DNA of 64,000 nt, taken from assembly GCF_000143825.1 (NCBI RefSeq), contig NZ_CM000961.1:558001-622000 (forward strand). Direction: 5' to 3'. Below, in pieces: positions 40,936 through 49,724 of the stretch. The position numbers were made by a program, and so were the translations under genes. The notes under the pieces were generated by a model. That model did no database searches. It was not told the DNA's origin and saw only the letters and a program-made list of their open reading frames with translations. Origin of the DNA: Corynebacterium genitalium ATCC 33030. Lineage in GTDB: Bacteria > Actinomycetota > Actinomycetes > Mycobacteriales > Mycobacteriaceae. Within the stretch, counting starts at the first letter, position 1, and the number at the start of each line of letters is the position of its first letter.

Positions 40936-43575
40936 CTACTCCTCACCCTCAGAGTCATCCTCGTAGTCGTGCGACTCCCCGACCTCGTCGGTCTCCACGG
41001 AGTTCACGTTCACCGCCGTGCCGGAGACTTCGGTGGAGGCGGCGCTGGAGACGGTGTCAGAGACCTCCTCGAGGGTCTTCTCACCCTTGGCCACTGCGGT
41101 GGCTTCCTGCTCGCCTTCGTCCTCGACGTTGACGTCGATAGCAAGCAGCTCAACGTCGTCACCGAGGTCCACCAGGCGCACTCCCATCGTCGCGCGTGAC
41201 GACGGCCGAATCTGGTTCACCTCCGTACGAATCACCCCACCAGCTGACGTGATGGCGAAGATCTGGTCATCCTCCTCCACTGCCAGGGCACCGATGAGCT
41301 TGCCGCGCTTCGGGGTGTACTTGAACGTCATCACGCCCATGCCGCCACGGCCCTGCGGGTTGTACTCCGCGATCGGGGTGCGCTTGCCGTAGCCGCCGGA
41401 GGTGGCCACCAGCAGGTACTGGCCGTCGGACACGGTGGTCATGGCCAACAGCTGGTCGTCGCCGCGGAAGCGCATGCCCTTCACGCCGGCGGTGGCGCGG
41501 CCCATCGGGCGCAGCTGCTCGTCGTCGGCGGTGAAGCGGATGGACTGGCCCTGCTCGGAAACAAGCAGAATGTCGTCGTCATCGCCCACCAAGGACGCGC
41601 CGATCAGAGTGTCGCCCTCGTTGAGGTTGATGGCGATCAAGCCGGCGGAACGAGCGGACTCGTAGTCGGTCAAGCGGGACTTCTTCACGCGGCCATCGCG
41701 GGTAGCCAGCACCAGGTACGGGGCGTCCTGGTAGGTCTGGATCTGGATGACCTGGGCGATCTTCTCCTCCGGCTGGAATTCCAGCAGGTTGGCCACGTGC
41801 TGGCCGCGGGCGGCGCGGCCCGCCTCCGGCAGCTCGTAGGCCTTCAACCGGTAGACGCGGCCGAAGTTGGTGAAGAAGAGGATCCAGTCGTGCGTGGAGC
41901 AGACGAAGAAGTTCTTCACCACGTCGTCCTGCTTCAGCTCGGCACCGCGCACGCCCTTGCCGCCGCGCTTCTGCGACTTGTAGGCGTCCACCTTGGTGCG
42001 CTTGGCGTAGCCGGTCGCAGTGATGGTGACCACGACGTTCTCGCGCGCAATGAGGTCTTCCTCGGTCACGTCGCCGGTAGCGGCCACGAGCTTGGTGCGG
42101 CGCTCGTCGCCGTGCTTATCCACGACCTCGCGCAGCTCGTCAGCCACAATCGCACGCTGGCGCTCCGGCTTGGCCAGGATGTCCTTGTAGTCAGCGATCT
42201 CGGCCTCGATGGCGGCGAGATCGTCGACAATCTTCTGGCGCTCGAGGGCTGCCAGACGGCGCAGCTGCATCGCCAGGATGGCGTCGGCCTGGACCTCGTC
42301 GACGTCGAGAAGCGACATCAGGCCTTCGCGCGCTTCGTCGACCGTCGGGGAACGGCGGATCAGCGCGATGACCTCGTCGAGCATGTCCAATGCCTTAACC
42401 AAGCCGCGCAGGATGTGGGCGCGCTTTTCGGCCTCGTCCAGGCGGAACTGGGTGCGCCTAACAATGACCTCAATCTGGTGCGCCACGTAGTAGCGCAGCA
42501 TCTGGTCCAGGCGAAGGGTGCGGGGTACGCCGTCGACAAGCGAGAGCATGTTGGCGCTGAAGTTCGTCTCCAACGGCGAATGCTTGTACAGGTTGTTCAG
42601 CACCACGCGCGGCACCGCATCGCGCTTGAGCGTGACCACGATGCGCATGCCCACGCGGTCAGAGGACTCGTCCTCGATCTTCGAGATGCCGGTCATCTTG
42701 CCCGCAGCGACCTGCTCGGCGATGCCGGAGATGAAGTTGTCCGGGTTGACGTTGTACGGCAGCTCCGTGATCACGATGACCTGGCGCGTGCCCACCTCTT
42801 CAATCTCGGTCACACCGCGCATGCGGATCGAGCCGCGGCCGGTGGTGTACGCGTCTTTGATGCCGGAATCGCCGACGATCATGCCGGCCGTCGGGAAGTC
42901 CGGGCCTTTCACGCGCTCCATGCACGCGTCGAGGGTGGTCTTCTCGTCCGCGTCGTGGTTGTCCAGGATCCAGTAAATGGCCTCCGCCAGCTCACCGAGG
43001 TTGTGCGGCGGGATGTTCGTCGCCATACCAACCGCAATACCGGACGAGCCGTTGAGCAGCAGGTTCGGCACACGCGACGGCAAAACGTCCGGCTCCTGGG
43101 CCTTGCCGTCGTAGTTCGGGGAGAAATCGACCGCGTTCTCACGGATATCGCGGACCATTTCCATCGCCAGCGGCGTCATCTTGCACTCGGTGTAACGCAT
43201 GGCCGCCGGGCCGTCGTTGCCGCGGGAGCCGAAGTTACCCTGGCCATCCACAAGCGGGTAGCGCATGACCCACGGCTGCGCGAGACGCACAAGCGTGTCA
43301 TAAATCGCGGAGTCACCGTGCGGGTGAAACTGACCCATCGTGTCCGACACCGGGCGCGCGGACTTCACGTAACTGCGCTCCGGGCGATACCCCGAGTCAT
43401 ACATCGCGTAAATAATGCGGCGGTGCACCGGCTTCATGCCGTCGCGCACATCAGGTAGCGCACGACCGACGATCACGCTCATCGCGTAATCGATGTAGCT
43501 GGTCTGCATTTCCTCATTGATGTCAATGGGGAAAATGCGGTCGTAGGTGTCACCGCTCAAAGTGTCATCACTCAA
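40936..43575 (-). CDS. gyrA: GyrA: DNA gyrase subunit A
   Basis: The protein has 879 residues. The start is the TTG at 43575 ([19 protein letters not shown]) with AAAGG 8 bp upstream. The N-terminal breakage-reunion domain has the quinolone region [19 protein letters not shown] (Ser at the S83-like position, Asp at the D87-like position, so no classical resistance substitution). Six C-terminal beta-pinwheel blades include the GyrA box QKRGGKG. The acidic Glu/Val-rich tail is longer than in E. coli relative to the last blade. Together with GyrB it introduces negative supercoils. Confidence 0.97.
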   Translation of the reverse strand: MSDDTLSGDTYDRIFPIDINEEMQTSYIDYAMSVIVGRALPDVRDGMKPVHRRIIYAMYDSGYRPERSYVKSARPVSDTMGQFHPHGDSAIYDTLVRLAQPWVMRYPLVDGQGNFGSRGNDGPAAMRYTECKMTPLAMEMVRDIRENAVDFSPNYDGKAQEPDVLPSRVPNLLLNGSSGIAVGMATNIPPHNLGELAEAIYWILDNHDADEKTTLDACMERVKGPDFPTAGMIVGDSGIKDAYTTGRGSIRMRGVTEIEEVGTRQVIVITELPYNVNPDNFISGIAEQVAAGKMTGISKIEDESSDRVGMRIVVTLKRDAVPRVVLNNLYKHSPLETNFSANMLSLVDGVPRTLRLDQMLRYYVAHQIEVIVRRTQFRLDEAEKRAHILRGLVKALDMLDEVIALIRRSPTVDEAREGLMSLLDVDEVQADAILAMQLRRLAALERQKIVDDLAAIEAEIADYKDILAKPERQRAIVADELREVVDKHGDERRTKLVAATGDVTEEDLIARENVVVTITATGYAKRTKVDAYKSQKRGGKGVRGAELKQDDVVKNFFVCSTHDWILFFTNFGRVYRLKAYELPEAGRAARGQHVANLLEFQPEEKIAQVIQIQTYQDAPYLVLATRDGRVKKSRLTDYESARSAGLIAINLNEGDTLIGASLVGDDDDILLVSEQGQSIRFTADDEQLRPMGRATAGVKGMRFRGDDQLLAMTTVSDGQYLLVATSGGYGKRTPIAEYNPQGRGGMGVMTFKYTPKRGKLIGALAVEEDDQIFAITSAGGVIRTEVNQIRPSSRATMGVRLVDLGDDVELLAIDVNVEDEGEQEATAVAKGEKTLEEVSDTVSSAASTEVSGTAVNVNSVETDEVGESHDYEDDSEGEE

Positions 43576-43675
43576 TGTGAGACCTTTCTATCTCTGGACA
43601 TGTCAGTGGTCAGTCTACGCACCACTGGGGCCATTCCCGAGACGGCGTGCGGTATCAGTTTGATACCATTCGCGC

Positions 43676-43897
43676 ATGGCAATGACGCTCAGACTGTCCA
43701 CCGAGGAAGACCGCGCGTTGAGCCTGCTGGCCTCCGCATGGGGGTGCTCGAAACAGGAAGCAGTCAAACGAGCGGTCGCCATCGCAGCAGCTCGCATGCT
43801 TGACGACGCCACCGTCACCCAACTCGCCCGCGACACCATCCCCGGATACCCCGGGATGGAGGCCCGGATCCGCCGCGCCCGGCCAGGCGAGGGGTAG
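43676..43897 (+). CDS. Small ribbon-helix-helix protein (antitoxin-like)
   Basis: The protein has 73 residues. MAMTLRLSTEEDRALSLLAS, then KQEAVKRAVAIAAAR, fits the beta-strand plus two-helix RHH/CopG fold, followed by a short basic tail that could contact a partner. It diverges from gyrA. The Doc-like reading frame 350 bp downstream may be its partner, which would make a toxin-antitoxin pair interrupted by repeats; this is inference. Confidence 0.7.
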   Translation: MAMTLRLSTEEDRALSLLASAWGCSKQEAVKRAVAIAAARMLDDATVTQLARDTIPGYPGMEARIRRARPGEG

Positions 43898-43980
43898 GCC
43901 AGTTTCGGGGTGGGCCTTCGCTCGCCCCTCGCCCGCCGGCCCTGCCCTCCCCTGGCCGCCGGGCCCTGCTTTCCGCTCCT

Positions 43981-44040
43981 AAACCCTTCGCCGCCGGGCC
44001 TCCTGCAAACGATGACAAACTCGATTGCAGGAGCGGGTTT
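43981..44040. repeat. Hairpin element between the RHH gene and the Doc-like gene
   Basis: CTCCTGCAA (44000-44008) and TTGCAGGAG (44025-44033) are perfect arms. Outer AAACCC / GGGTTT (43981 / 44035) extend the symmetry. The 43898-44250 gap contains no gene, only this hairpin and the 44155-44218 repeat. Confidence 0.6.
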
Positions 44041-44154
44041 GGCAAGGCCCCTCGAAGGCCATAAAACCGGGACCGGACGCCAGAACTAACCGATAGAAGA
44101 CTCGCCGGAGGCGTCGTGCGGATTACTCGACAAGCTTGTCGTCGATCTAGACCA

Positions 44155-44218
44155 ACGAAACGCTCTGACCTGCACCAACAGTTCCAGACAGAAATCCAGT
44201 TTGTAAACTTTTCCGCAG
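44155..44218 (-). repeat. Dispersed intergenic repeat, copy 2 (related to 34837-34937)
   Basis: On the minus strand, CTGCGGAAAAGTT-ACAAACT followed by GGATTTCTG-CT and later GTGCAGGTCA-A match 34836-34902. About three quarters of 65 bases are identical, with one 30-base stretch almost perfect. The right terminal repeat of copy 1 is absent here, so this copy is partial or diverged. Confidence 0.7.
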
Positions 44219-44250
44219 CGACCTGAAACCGCAGCACCCTTGAACCGCTC

Positions 44251-44523
44251 ATGAAACCGCTCACGCCTGAACAACTGCTCATCATCGCTGACGAGTTCTG
44301 CGCCCACCACGGCGGCGCCATCCGCAGCTACTCCGCTTTGTGCGCTGCTGCCGCGATCCCCGGTGCCCGCATCGAGGGCATCCCGGTTTTCGACTCGCCG
44401 GGGGCGGCTGGGGAGGCGTTGGCTCGGGGCGTCGTCAAGCTTGAGCCGCTGCGTGGGGACAATAGCGCTTTCGCGTCGACCGCCCGGGATGTCTATGTAC
44501 GTTGGGCTGAAACTATTTCATGA
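44251..44523 (+). CDS. Doc-like protein lacking the Fic active site (possible toxin remnant)
   Basis: The protein has 90 residues. The N-terminus (KPLTPEQLLIIADEFCAHHGG) and C-terminus (GIPVFDSPGAAGEALARGVV...) resemble the two ends of Doc/death-on-curing toxins. The central Fic helix with HxFx(D/E)xNKR is missing, so AMPylation or kinase activity is not expected. It may be a decayed toxin or a short family of its own. It follows an RHH antitoxin-like gene on the same strand. Confidence in the reading frame is fair, in the family modest. Confidence 0.55.
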   Translation: MKPLTPEQLLIIADEFCAHHGGAIRSYSALCAAAAIPGARIEGIPVFDSPGAAGEALARGVVKLEPLRGDNSAFASTARDVYVRWAETIS

Positions 44524-44540
44524 CGTTTTGCTACTCTTCT

Positions 44541-44574
44541 GGCAGTCAATTTTAAGTATAAGAATCAGACTGCC
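44541..44574. promoter_or_regulatory. Palindrome in the promoter region of the YPDG-repeat protein
   Basis: GGCAGTC / GACTGCC perfect arms enclose an AT-rich 20-bp core with -10-like TTAAGT and TATAAG, 15 bp before the ATG of the surface-protein gene. It may be an operator or a leader hairpin. Confidence 0.4.
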
Positions 44575-44588
44575 TGGAGACCACAACC

Positions 44589-45710
44589 ATGAAGATCACA
44601 ATGCGGGCCATCGCGCTGGTTAGCGCTACCGCGCTCGTCGGTGCAGGCATTAGCGCACCCACCGCCCCGATTGCCACCGCCCAGACCACTGCGGGAAAAG
44701 CACCCGTTGGAGGCCTGACCTGGCCCGATGCCGAGACAGGCTTCGGCGGCGAAGTGCGCATTGTCCCGCAGGGCACCCCCGAGGGTGATTACCAGTTCTC
44801 CGTGCAGCCTGAGTATGCAGGCTTTAAATTTTCCGTTGACTCGGCAGGTGTCGTCACCGTTAAGGCACCGGTGAACAAGGAGAACAATTCCCAGAAGCGG
44901 ATCGAGTTCCCCGTGACCGTGAAAACGCGCGCAGGCCGCCACGTTGGGTTTTACCAAGCCACGGTCACTGCGCAGCAAAAGCTGAACGAGCACAAAGCGG
45001 TGTGGGAATCGGTGACCATGCGCGGCAATGAGACAGCCACCGCCCGCCAGACCGCGTCCCTGCCTGCAGGCACGAGTTTCAAGATCCGCCACGACCTGAA
45101 CCCGCAGCTTCGCAACACCGTGGAAGCGACTATAAATCACAAGGGCGACGTGACCGTTAAGCCGAAGGGCAATCTTCTGCCGGGTCGGTTCACCGTAGCC
45201 GTCGAAGTCTGGTTCCCGAACGGCAATACCCAGCTGGAGACGCTGTACTTCACCATCTCCGAGCAGGGACAGTGGCAGCGAGACAACGCCACGATCACGT
45301 ACCCGACCGTGACAATCCCGGCCAACAAGGCTGGTAGCGCTGCTCCAACCAAGAAGAACGTTCCTGCCGGCACCACCTTCGCATTGGGGGAGGTCCCTAG
45401 CGGCTGGACTGCCTCGGTGGATCGCAGCACTGGCGTGGTGACCGCCAAGGCTCCCGCCAACTCCGGCCGGGGCGCAAGGGTGAAATTTTCGGTGATGGCC
45501 ACTTTCCCTGATAATTCGAAGAAGGCGTCCCAGATCAGGTTCACCGTCGGTGAGTCCAGCCGGACTACCCCGAATCAGACCGGCCCAACCCTTGGCAACG
45601 GCTCATCGGGTGCCGGAATCCTGCTCGGTGCCTTGGCGCTGCTGGGTGCCGCCGGCGCGGCCATCTTCGCGTTCATGCAGAACAACGGCGGATTCCGCCT
45701 GCCGTTCTAA
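44589..45710 (+). CDS. Secreted YPDG/Rib-type repeat surface protein
   Basis: The protein has 373 residues with a Sec signal peptide (about 1-32, ending ATAQ). Three ~90-residue beta-sandwich repeats start near LTWPDAETGFGG, AVWESVTMRGNET and ITYPTVTIPANKAG; each ends in a GxVTVKAP-like strand, the YPDG/Rib pattern. A C-terminal membrane helix (ILLGALALLGAAGAAIFAF) and a short tail follow, with no LPxTG, so it is membrane-anchored rather than sortase-linked. GGAG lies 8 bp before ATG. It probably has an adhesion or envelope-spacing role. Confidence 0.85.
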   Translation: MKITMRAIALVSATALVGAGISAPTAPIATAQTTAGKAPVGGLTWPDAETGFGGEVRIVPQGTPEGDYQFSVQPEYAGFKFSVDSAGVVTVKAPVNKENNSQKRIEFPVTVKTRAGRHVGFYQATVTAQQKLNEHKAVWESVTMRGNETATARQTASLPAGTSFKIRHDLNPQLRNTVEATINHKGDVTVKPKGNLLPGRFTVAVEVWFPNGNTQLETLYFTISEQGQWQRDNATITYPTVTIPANKAGSAAPTKKNVPAGTTFALGEVPSGWTASVDRSTGVVTAKAPANSGRGARVKFSVMATFPDNSKKASQIRFTVGESSRTTPNQTGPTLGNGSSGAGILLGALALLGAAGAAIFAFMQNNGGFRLPF

Positions 45711-45786
45711 ACTCACGCACGCCAGCAAGACCCCACCTCGACCCTTGCTGTGCGCGAGCTGTGCAGTTCTGCATACGATAGCTGGC

Positions 45787-46230
45787 ATGAGTGACTTGAA
45801 AGCAATTCTCAACGACCCCACCCGCGACGCTGTCGTGGGCGACCTGACCAATCTGGCCAACGAAACTGTGTCCAACCAGTCCGGTGTGACTGGCATGGCA
45901 ATCAAGGGAGCGGTTGGCGCTGCCACGCGTGTCGACGACGACGCCCTCCGCAAAGGCATCAACCAGCTCCTGCCCAACATCGTCGAGGAGCTGACTCCGC
46001 ACTGGGACAAGTACCAGTCCGGCGGTGACAAGGACTCGTTCGGCGCCTACCTCGCCGCCAATGAGGACGAGGTCACCGATTCGGTGCTGAAAATCGGCGA
46101 TTCGTTCGCGGATCGGGCGCCGGCGGCTGTGGGGAAGGTGTATTCGTCGCTACGCGGCAAGGTGGGCAAGATCGTGGCCCCGGTTTTGCCTGAGTTCGGC
46201 GACATCGTTGAACGCCACGCCAAGAGCTAA
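45787..46230 (+). CDS. Small cytoplasmic conserved protein (DUF6918-like)
   Basis: The protein has 147 residues from the ATG at 45787 (SDLKAILNDPTRDAVVGDL). It is all-helical with no membrane segment or catalytic motif. A repeated TRVDDDALRKGINQLLP / FADRAPAAVGKVYSSL pattern suggests a helical bundle. Such proteins recur in corynebacteria; function unknown. It lies between two envelope genes and is followed after 2 bp by a small exported protein. Confidence 0.75.
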   Translation: MSDLKAILNDPTRDAVVGDLTNLANETVSNQSGVTGMAIKGAVGAATRVDDDALRKGINQLLPNIVEELTPHWDKYQSGGDKDSFGAYLAANEDEVTDSVLKIGDSFADRAPAAVGKVYSSLRGKVGKIVAPVLPEFGDIVERHAKS

Positions 46231-46232
46231 CT

Positions 46233-46559
46233 ATGAAGAAGCTCACCACTGCTTTCGCTGCGGCTGCGTTGTCGGCGTCGCTGCTCTCGGTTCCGGCTGC
46301 TCAGGCGGCTGATTCCAGTGGCAGCGGATCGGCGCTGCAGGCGTTCAGCTCAGCATCCTCGCAAAAGGACAACGCCGACAAGATCCCGGATGGCTGGGAA
46401 ACGCCGAAAGAACCACCGCTCGGCAGCGCGTACACCGGCTTCGCGCCGATCTCGGTCGGGCTGGGTTTCGCGGCACTGGCTGTCCTTGCCGGGGCCATTC
46501 TCAAGCTGCCGCAGGTGCAGCAGGCTATCCAGGATTTCACCAAAAACCTGCAGTTTTAG
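46233..46559 (+). CDS. Small exported membrane-anchored protein
   Basis: The protein has 108 residues with a Sec signal peptide (about 1-25, KKLTTAFAAAALSASLLSV...AQA), a short Ser-rich and Lys/Pro linker, and one C-terminal membrane helix (about 70-92, PISVGLGFAALAVLAGAIL). No recognisable domain. It starts 2 bp after the previous gene and shares with the YPDG protein the same signal peptide plus C-terminal anchor layout. Confidence 0.75.
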   Translation: MKKLTTAFAAAALSASLLSVPAAQAADSSGSGSALQAFSSASSQKDNADKIPDGWETPKEPPLGSAYTGFAPISVGLGFAALAVLAGAILKLPQVQQAIQDFTKNLQF

Positions 46560-46695
46560 GCCGCTGAGAAACTTTTCAACGCGGAAAGTGGCGCCCCTCC
46601 CCCACTGATGTTAAAGTTGTGAACCGTTGTGGTTGCAGTGACTGATGTGATTACGAGGCGCTGTGGCGGAAGGACTGCAACTTGAACCTGTACCG

Positions 46696-46734
46696 ACTCC
46701 CCGCGGAGGCCGTGAAAACGGCGCCGCGGGGAGT
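46696..46734. terminator. Hairpin between the small exported protein and the TPP riboswitch
   Basis: ACTCCCCGCGG / CCGCGGGGAGT arms are perfect over 11 bp with a 17-nt loop. There is no T-run. It lies 29 bp upstream of the riboswitch and may terminate the previous unit. Apart from this and the riboswitch nothing is seen in 46560-46845. Confidence 0.6.
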
Positions 46735-46762
46735 CCGCGTTTCCGGTAGCGTGGACTCATAC

Positions 46763-46842
46763 GACACGGGGTGCCGGGCAACTAGTCCGGCTGAGATCAC
46801 ACCCGCTGAACCTGATCGAATTCGAATTCGCGGAGGAATGTC
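46763..46842 (+). ncRNA. TPP riboswitch (THI element) upstream of tenA pair
   Basis: The conserved CGGGGTGC, CTGAGATCACACCC and GAACCTGATC blocks are in order. P1 GACA / TGTC closes the element. The 3' block GCGGAGGA is at the same time the Shine-Dalgarno sequence of the first tenA gene, 8 bp before its ATG, so TPP binding should hide the ribosome-binding site directly. Confidence 0.93.
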
Positions 46843-46845
46843 CTT

Positions 46846-47514
46846 ATGACTGATGCACGATTTACCGACGAGCTGCGCAACACCCACCGAGAAACGTGGG
46901 ATGCAGCAGTCAATCACCGCTTTGTGCAGGAGCTTTTCGACGGCACCATTGACCCCGGCGTCATGGCCTCCTACTTGGTCCAGGACTACCGGTTCGTGGA
47001 CAGCTTCCTGCAGTTGCTCGGCGCGGCTATGTCCACTGCGGACGATCTCGCGCCGCGCCTGCGCCTGTCCCAGTTCATCGGTGAAGTCGCCGGCGACGAG
47101 AACACGTATTTTCTGCGCTCCTTCGATGAACTGGGCGTGACTGAAGAGCAGCGCAAGGAGATCCCGGACTCGGACGCCACGGCAGGCTTCACCGGCCTGA
47201 TGCGTGAGGCGGCGGAGACGCGCTCCTACGCGGCGGCGCTCGGTGTGCTGGTCGTCGCCGAGTGGCTCTACCTCGACTGGGCCGTCAAGGCCCCGGAGGA
47301 CCGCCCGGAAAGCTTTGTCCACAACGAGTGGATTGAGCTGCACGACTACCCCGAGTTCCACACCCTGGTGGAGTTCCTGCGCAGTGAGGTCGACCGCCTC
47401 GGCGACAAGGACGAGGAGACCCGCCAGGTTCTCAGCGACTTCTTCGGCCGCGCAGTGAAACTCGAGCTCGACTTCTTCGACGCCGCCTACGCCGAGCCGA
47501 TCGAGACTAACTAG
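46846..47514 (+). CDS. TenA-family protein, paralogue 1 (TenA_E-like, no active-site Cys)
   Basis: The protein has 222 residues in the all-helical TenA/THI-4 fold: FVQELFDGTIDPGVMASYLVQDYRFVD, then DENTYFLRSFDELGV, then AALGVLVVAEWLYLDWAVKAPED. At the position of the catalytic Cys of TenA_C enzymes this protein has LVVAEWLYL instead, which places it in the Glu-type group. That group hydrolyses aminopyrimidines or has related salvage roles. It is riboswitch-controlled and followed after 8 bp by paralogue 2. Confidence 0.85.
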   Translation: MTDARFTDELRNTHRETWDAAVNHRFVQELFDGTIDPGVMASYLVQDYRFVDSFLQLLGAAMSTADDLAPRLRLSQFIGEVAGDENTYFLRSFDELGVTEEQRKEIPDSDATAGFTGLMREAAETRSYAAALGVLVVAEWLYLDWAVKAPEDRPESFVHNEWIELHDYPEFHTLVEFLRSEVDRLGDKDEETRQVLSDFFGRAVKLELDFFDAAYAEPIETN

Positions 47515-47522
47515 GAGCAACC

Positions 47523-48218
47523 ATGACCACGCTGTATGAAGAACTGAAGTCCCGCGCGCCGGAGTGGGAGGAATACACGAAGCACGAGTTCGTGGAAAAG
47601 CTTGGCGACGGCACACTGCCCCTCGAAGCTTTCCAAGACTACCTCGTGCAGGATTACCTCTTCCTCGTGCACTTCGCCCGGGCGCATGCCCTGGCCGCGT
47701 TCAAGAGCCGTCGTCTGTCGGAGATTGAAGCCGTGAGCACCGCGATGTCCGGCATTATCGACGAGACGAAGCTGCACCGGAAGCTCACCGCCGAGTGGGG
47801 CATTTCCGAAGACGAGCTCGACCGCGCCCCGGAGAAGATGGGCACCGTGGCTTACACCCGCTACGTGATCGACACGGGTCTGGCCGGTGACGTGCTGGAG
47901 CTGCAGATTGCGTTGGCTCCGTGCCAGATCGGGTACGCCGAGATCGGCACATACCTTGCCCCGCGCCTGGAGGGCCGCGAGGATCACCCGTACAGCGACT
48001 GGATCACCACCTACGCCGCCGAGGACTTCCAAGGCATGGGCCAGGCATCCATCGAGACGCTGGACCGGCTTGCCGAGATGCCCGCCGAGGACCTCGTGGG
48101 CACACCGCGGTTTGAGCGCCTGCTGGACATTTTCCGCACGGCGTCCCGCCTCGAGCGCGACTTCTGGCAGCAGGCGCTCGATTCCGTGGGGTCAGCCCAC
48201 GGAATCAAAGAAAGTTAA
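47523..48218 (+). CDS. tenA: TenA: aminopyrimidine aminohydrolase / thiaminase II, paralogue 2 (TenA_C type)
   Basis: The protein has 231 residues. The TenA motifs are LPLEAFQDYLVQDYLFLVHFARA and LQIALAPCQIGYAEIGTYL, with the catalytic Cys. It releases HMP from thiamine breakdown products. It is co-transcribed with paralogue 1 under the TPP riboswitch. Its stop codon overlaps the stop of the convergent thiZ-like gene, leaving no room for a terminator. Two TenA types side by side suggest successive or complementary salvage steps. Confidence 0.93.
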   Translation: MTTLYEELKSRAPEWEEYTKHEFVEKLGDGTLPLEAFQDYLVQDYLFLVHFARAHALAAFKSRRLSEIEAVSTAMSGIIDETKLHRKLTAEWGISEDELDRAPEKMGTVAYTRYVIDTGLAGDVLELQIALAPCQIGYAEIGTYLAPRLEGREDHPYSDWITTYAAEDFQGMGQASIETLDRLAEMPAEDLVGTPRFERLLDIFRTASRLERDFWQQALDSVGSAHGIKES

Positions 48219-48958
48219 AGCAGCGACAGGATCTGCCGTTCGTATTCACCGAACTCCGGGGATGCGAGCACATCGATCCCGCGGGGGCGAGGCAAGTCGA
48301 TCTCCACGATCTCGCGCACCGTGGCCGGCCGCGGGCTGAACACGACCACGCGGTCAGACAGCATGACGGCCTCGCGCACGTCGTGGGTGATCAGCAGCGC
48401 CGTCCACGAGTTGTCGGCCCACACCTGCTGCATCCACGTTTGGAGTTCTTGACGGGTGAGGTAGTCGAGGGCGCCGAACGGCTCATCAAGAAGCAGGGTG
48501 CTGCGCTCCTGCACCACCGTGCGCAGCAGCGCGGCACGTTGGCGCATGCCGCCGGACAGCTCGAACGGCAGCGAGTCCTCGAAACCGTCCAGGCCGAAGC
48601 GGGGGAACCATGCGCGGGCCCGGGCGCGCGCTTCCTTCCGCGGCACGCCTTGGACTTCCAACCCGAGTGCCGCGTTCGCCAAGATGCTGCGCCATGGGAA
48701 GAGCAAGTCCTTTTGGGGCATGTAGGCGGTGAGGTCGCGGCGGCCGGCGGCGGGGGTGCCGTCGAAAAGCACTGTGCCTGCGCCGGGCGCGTCGAGGCCT
48801 GCGATGATGTTGAACAGCGTTGATTTGCCCGCGCCCGATGGCCCGACGAGGGAGACGAACTCCCCCGGCGCGACGTCGAAGGAGACACCGTCAAGCACGT
48901 GCAACGCCCCGAATGTGCGGCTGACGGACTGGAGTGAGAGGCGGGGTGTTTCAGCCAC
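48215..48958 (-). CDS. thiZ: ThiZ-like ABC transporter ATP-binding protein (thiamine precursor uptake)
   Basis: The protein has 247 residues from the GTG at 48958, chosen for AGGAGG 7-8 bp upstream and an 8-bp overlap with the permease stop. Walker A is GPSGAGKST, the Q-loop lies in MPQKDLLFPW, the signature is LSGGMRQRAALLRT, Walker B is TLLLDEPFGALD, and the H-loop is LITHDVREA. The NitT/SsuB/ThiZ-type ATPase is assigned to thiamine precursor transport by the riboswitch-controlled operon. Confidence 0.9.
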   Translation of the reverse strand: MAETPRLSLQSVSRTFGALHVLDGVSFDVAPGEFVSLVGPSGAGKSTLFNIIAGLDAPGAGTVLFDGTPAAGRRDLTAYMPQKDLLFPWRSILANAALGLEVQGVPRKEARARARAWFPRFGLDGFEDSLPFELSGGMRQRAALLRTVVQERSTLLLDEPFGALDYLTRQELQTWMQQVWADNSWTALLITHDVREAVMLSDRVVVFSPRPATVREIVEIDLPRPRGIDVLASPEFGEYERQILSLL

Positions 48959-49724
48959 GGCGCGCCCTCCTTTCGGCCGCGTGCCACGGAATGACGGCAC
49001 GCTCAATGAGGTACGTGGAAAGGTACAGCGCGATGCTGAGCACCGCCGTCACGGCCACCGCCGCGAGCACGAGGTCCGTCCGGAACGCGTTCTTCTGCAC
49101 GCTCATGTAAATGCCCAAGCCCTGGCGCGCACCAACGTACTCAGCGAAAATCGCGCCCGTCACGGCGTAGGTGATGCCAATGCGTAAGGACGTGAAGAAC
49201 GACGGGAGAGCCGACGGCAACCTCACCAAACTGAATTCCTGCCAGCGGCTGGCCCCCATGGAACGCAACAGGTTCGACGCTTCGCGGTCAGTGCGGTCAA
49301 AACCCTCGATCAGCCCGATGGCCACCGGGAAGAACGTGACCAGAGCGACCACGAGCATCTTCGGCAGCATGCCGAAGCCGAACCAAATGATCATCAGCGG
49401 AGCGATGGCGATCACGGGGATTGTCTGCGAGGCCACCAGCAGCGGGATGAGGCCGCGCTTGAGTGTGGGCGAGAAGTCCACCGCGATGGCAATGAACCAC
49501 GCGCACACCATAGACAGCGCGAAGCCAGCGAGCGTGACGCCCAGCGTGGACGCGGCGTGGCCGGCAATGACCTCGCGCTGCTCCCACCCGGCGGTGACCA
49601 CCCGGCTGGGCGCCGGGAGGATCTGCGGGCGGACCCCGGTCAGGCGCACGGCAGCCTCCCACACCGCAATGAGGGCGGTGAGGAAGACGACCGGCGTGAC
49701 GACGCTAATCCGCGAGGTATTCAT
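48951..49724 (-). CDS. thiX: ThiX-like ABC transporter permease
   Basis: The protein has 257 residues with six transmembrane helices. The EAA loop DREASNLLRSMGASRWQEFSLVRLPSALPSFFTSLRIG is typical of the SsuC/TauC/ThiX permeases. Its ATG lies 20 bp inside the end of thiY and its end overlaps thiZ, so the three genes are translationally coupled. Confidence 0.9.
   Translation of the reverse strand: MNTSRISVVTPVVFLTALIAVWEAAVRLTGVRPQILPAPSRVVTAGWEQREVIAGHAASTLGVTLAGFALSMVCAWFIAIAVDFSPTLKRGLIPLLVASQTIPVIAIAPLMIIWFGFGMLPKMLVVALVTFFPVAIGLIEGFDRTDREASNLLRSMGASRWQEFSLVRLPSALPSFFTSLRIGITYAVTGAIFAEYVGARQGLGIYMSVQKNAFRTDLVLAAVAVTAVLSIALYLSTYLIERAVIPWHAAERRARRG

Noticed and set aside
41797..43458. 553-codon plus-strand open frame within gyrA
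   Set aside because: It is antisense to the conserved gyrA breakage-reunion domain and has no domain of its own.
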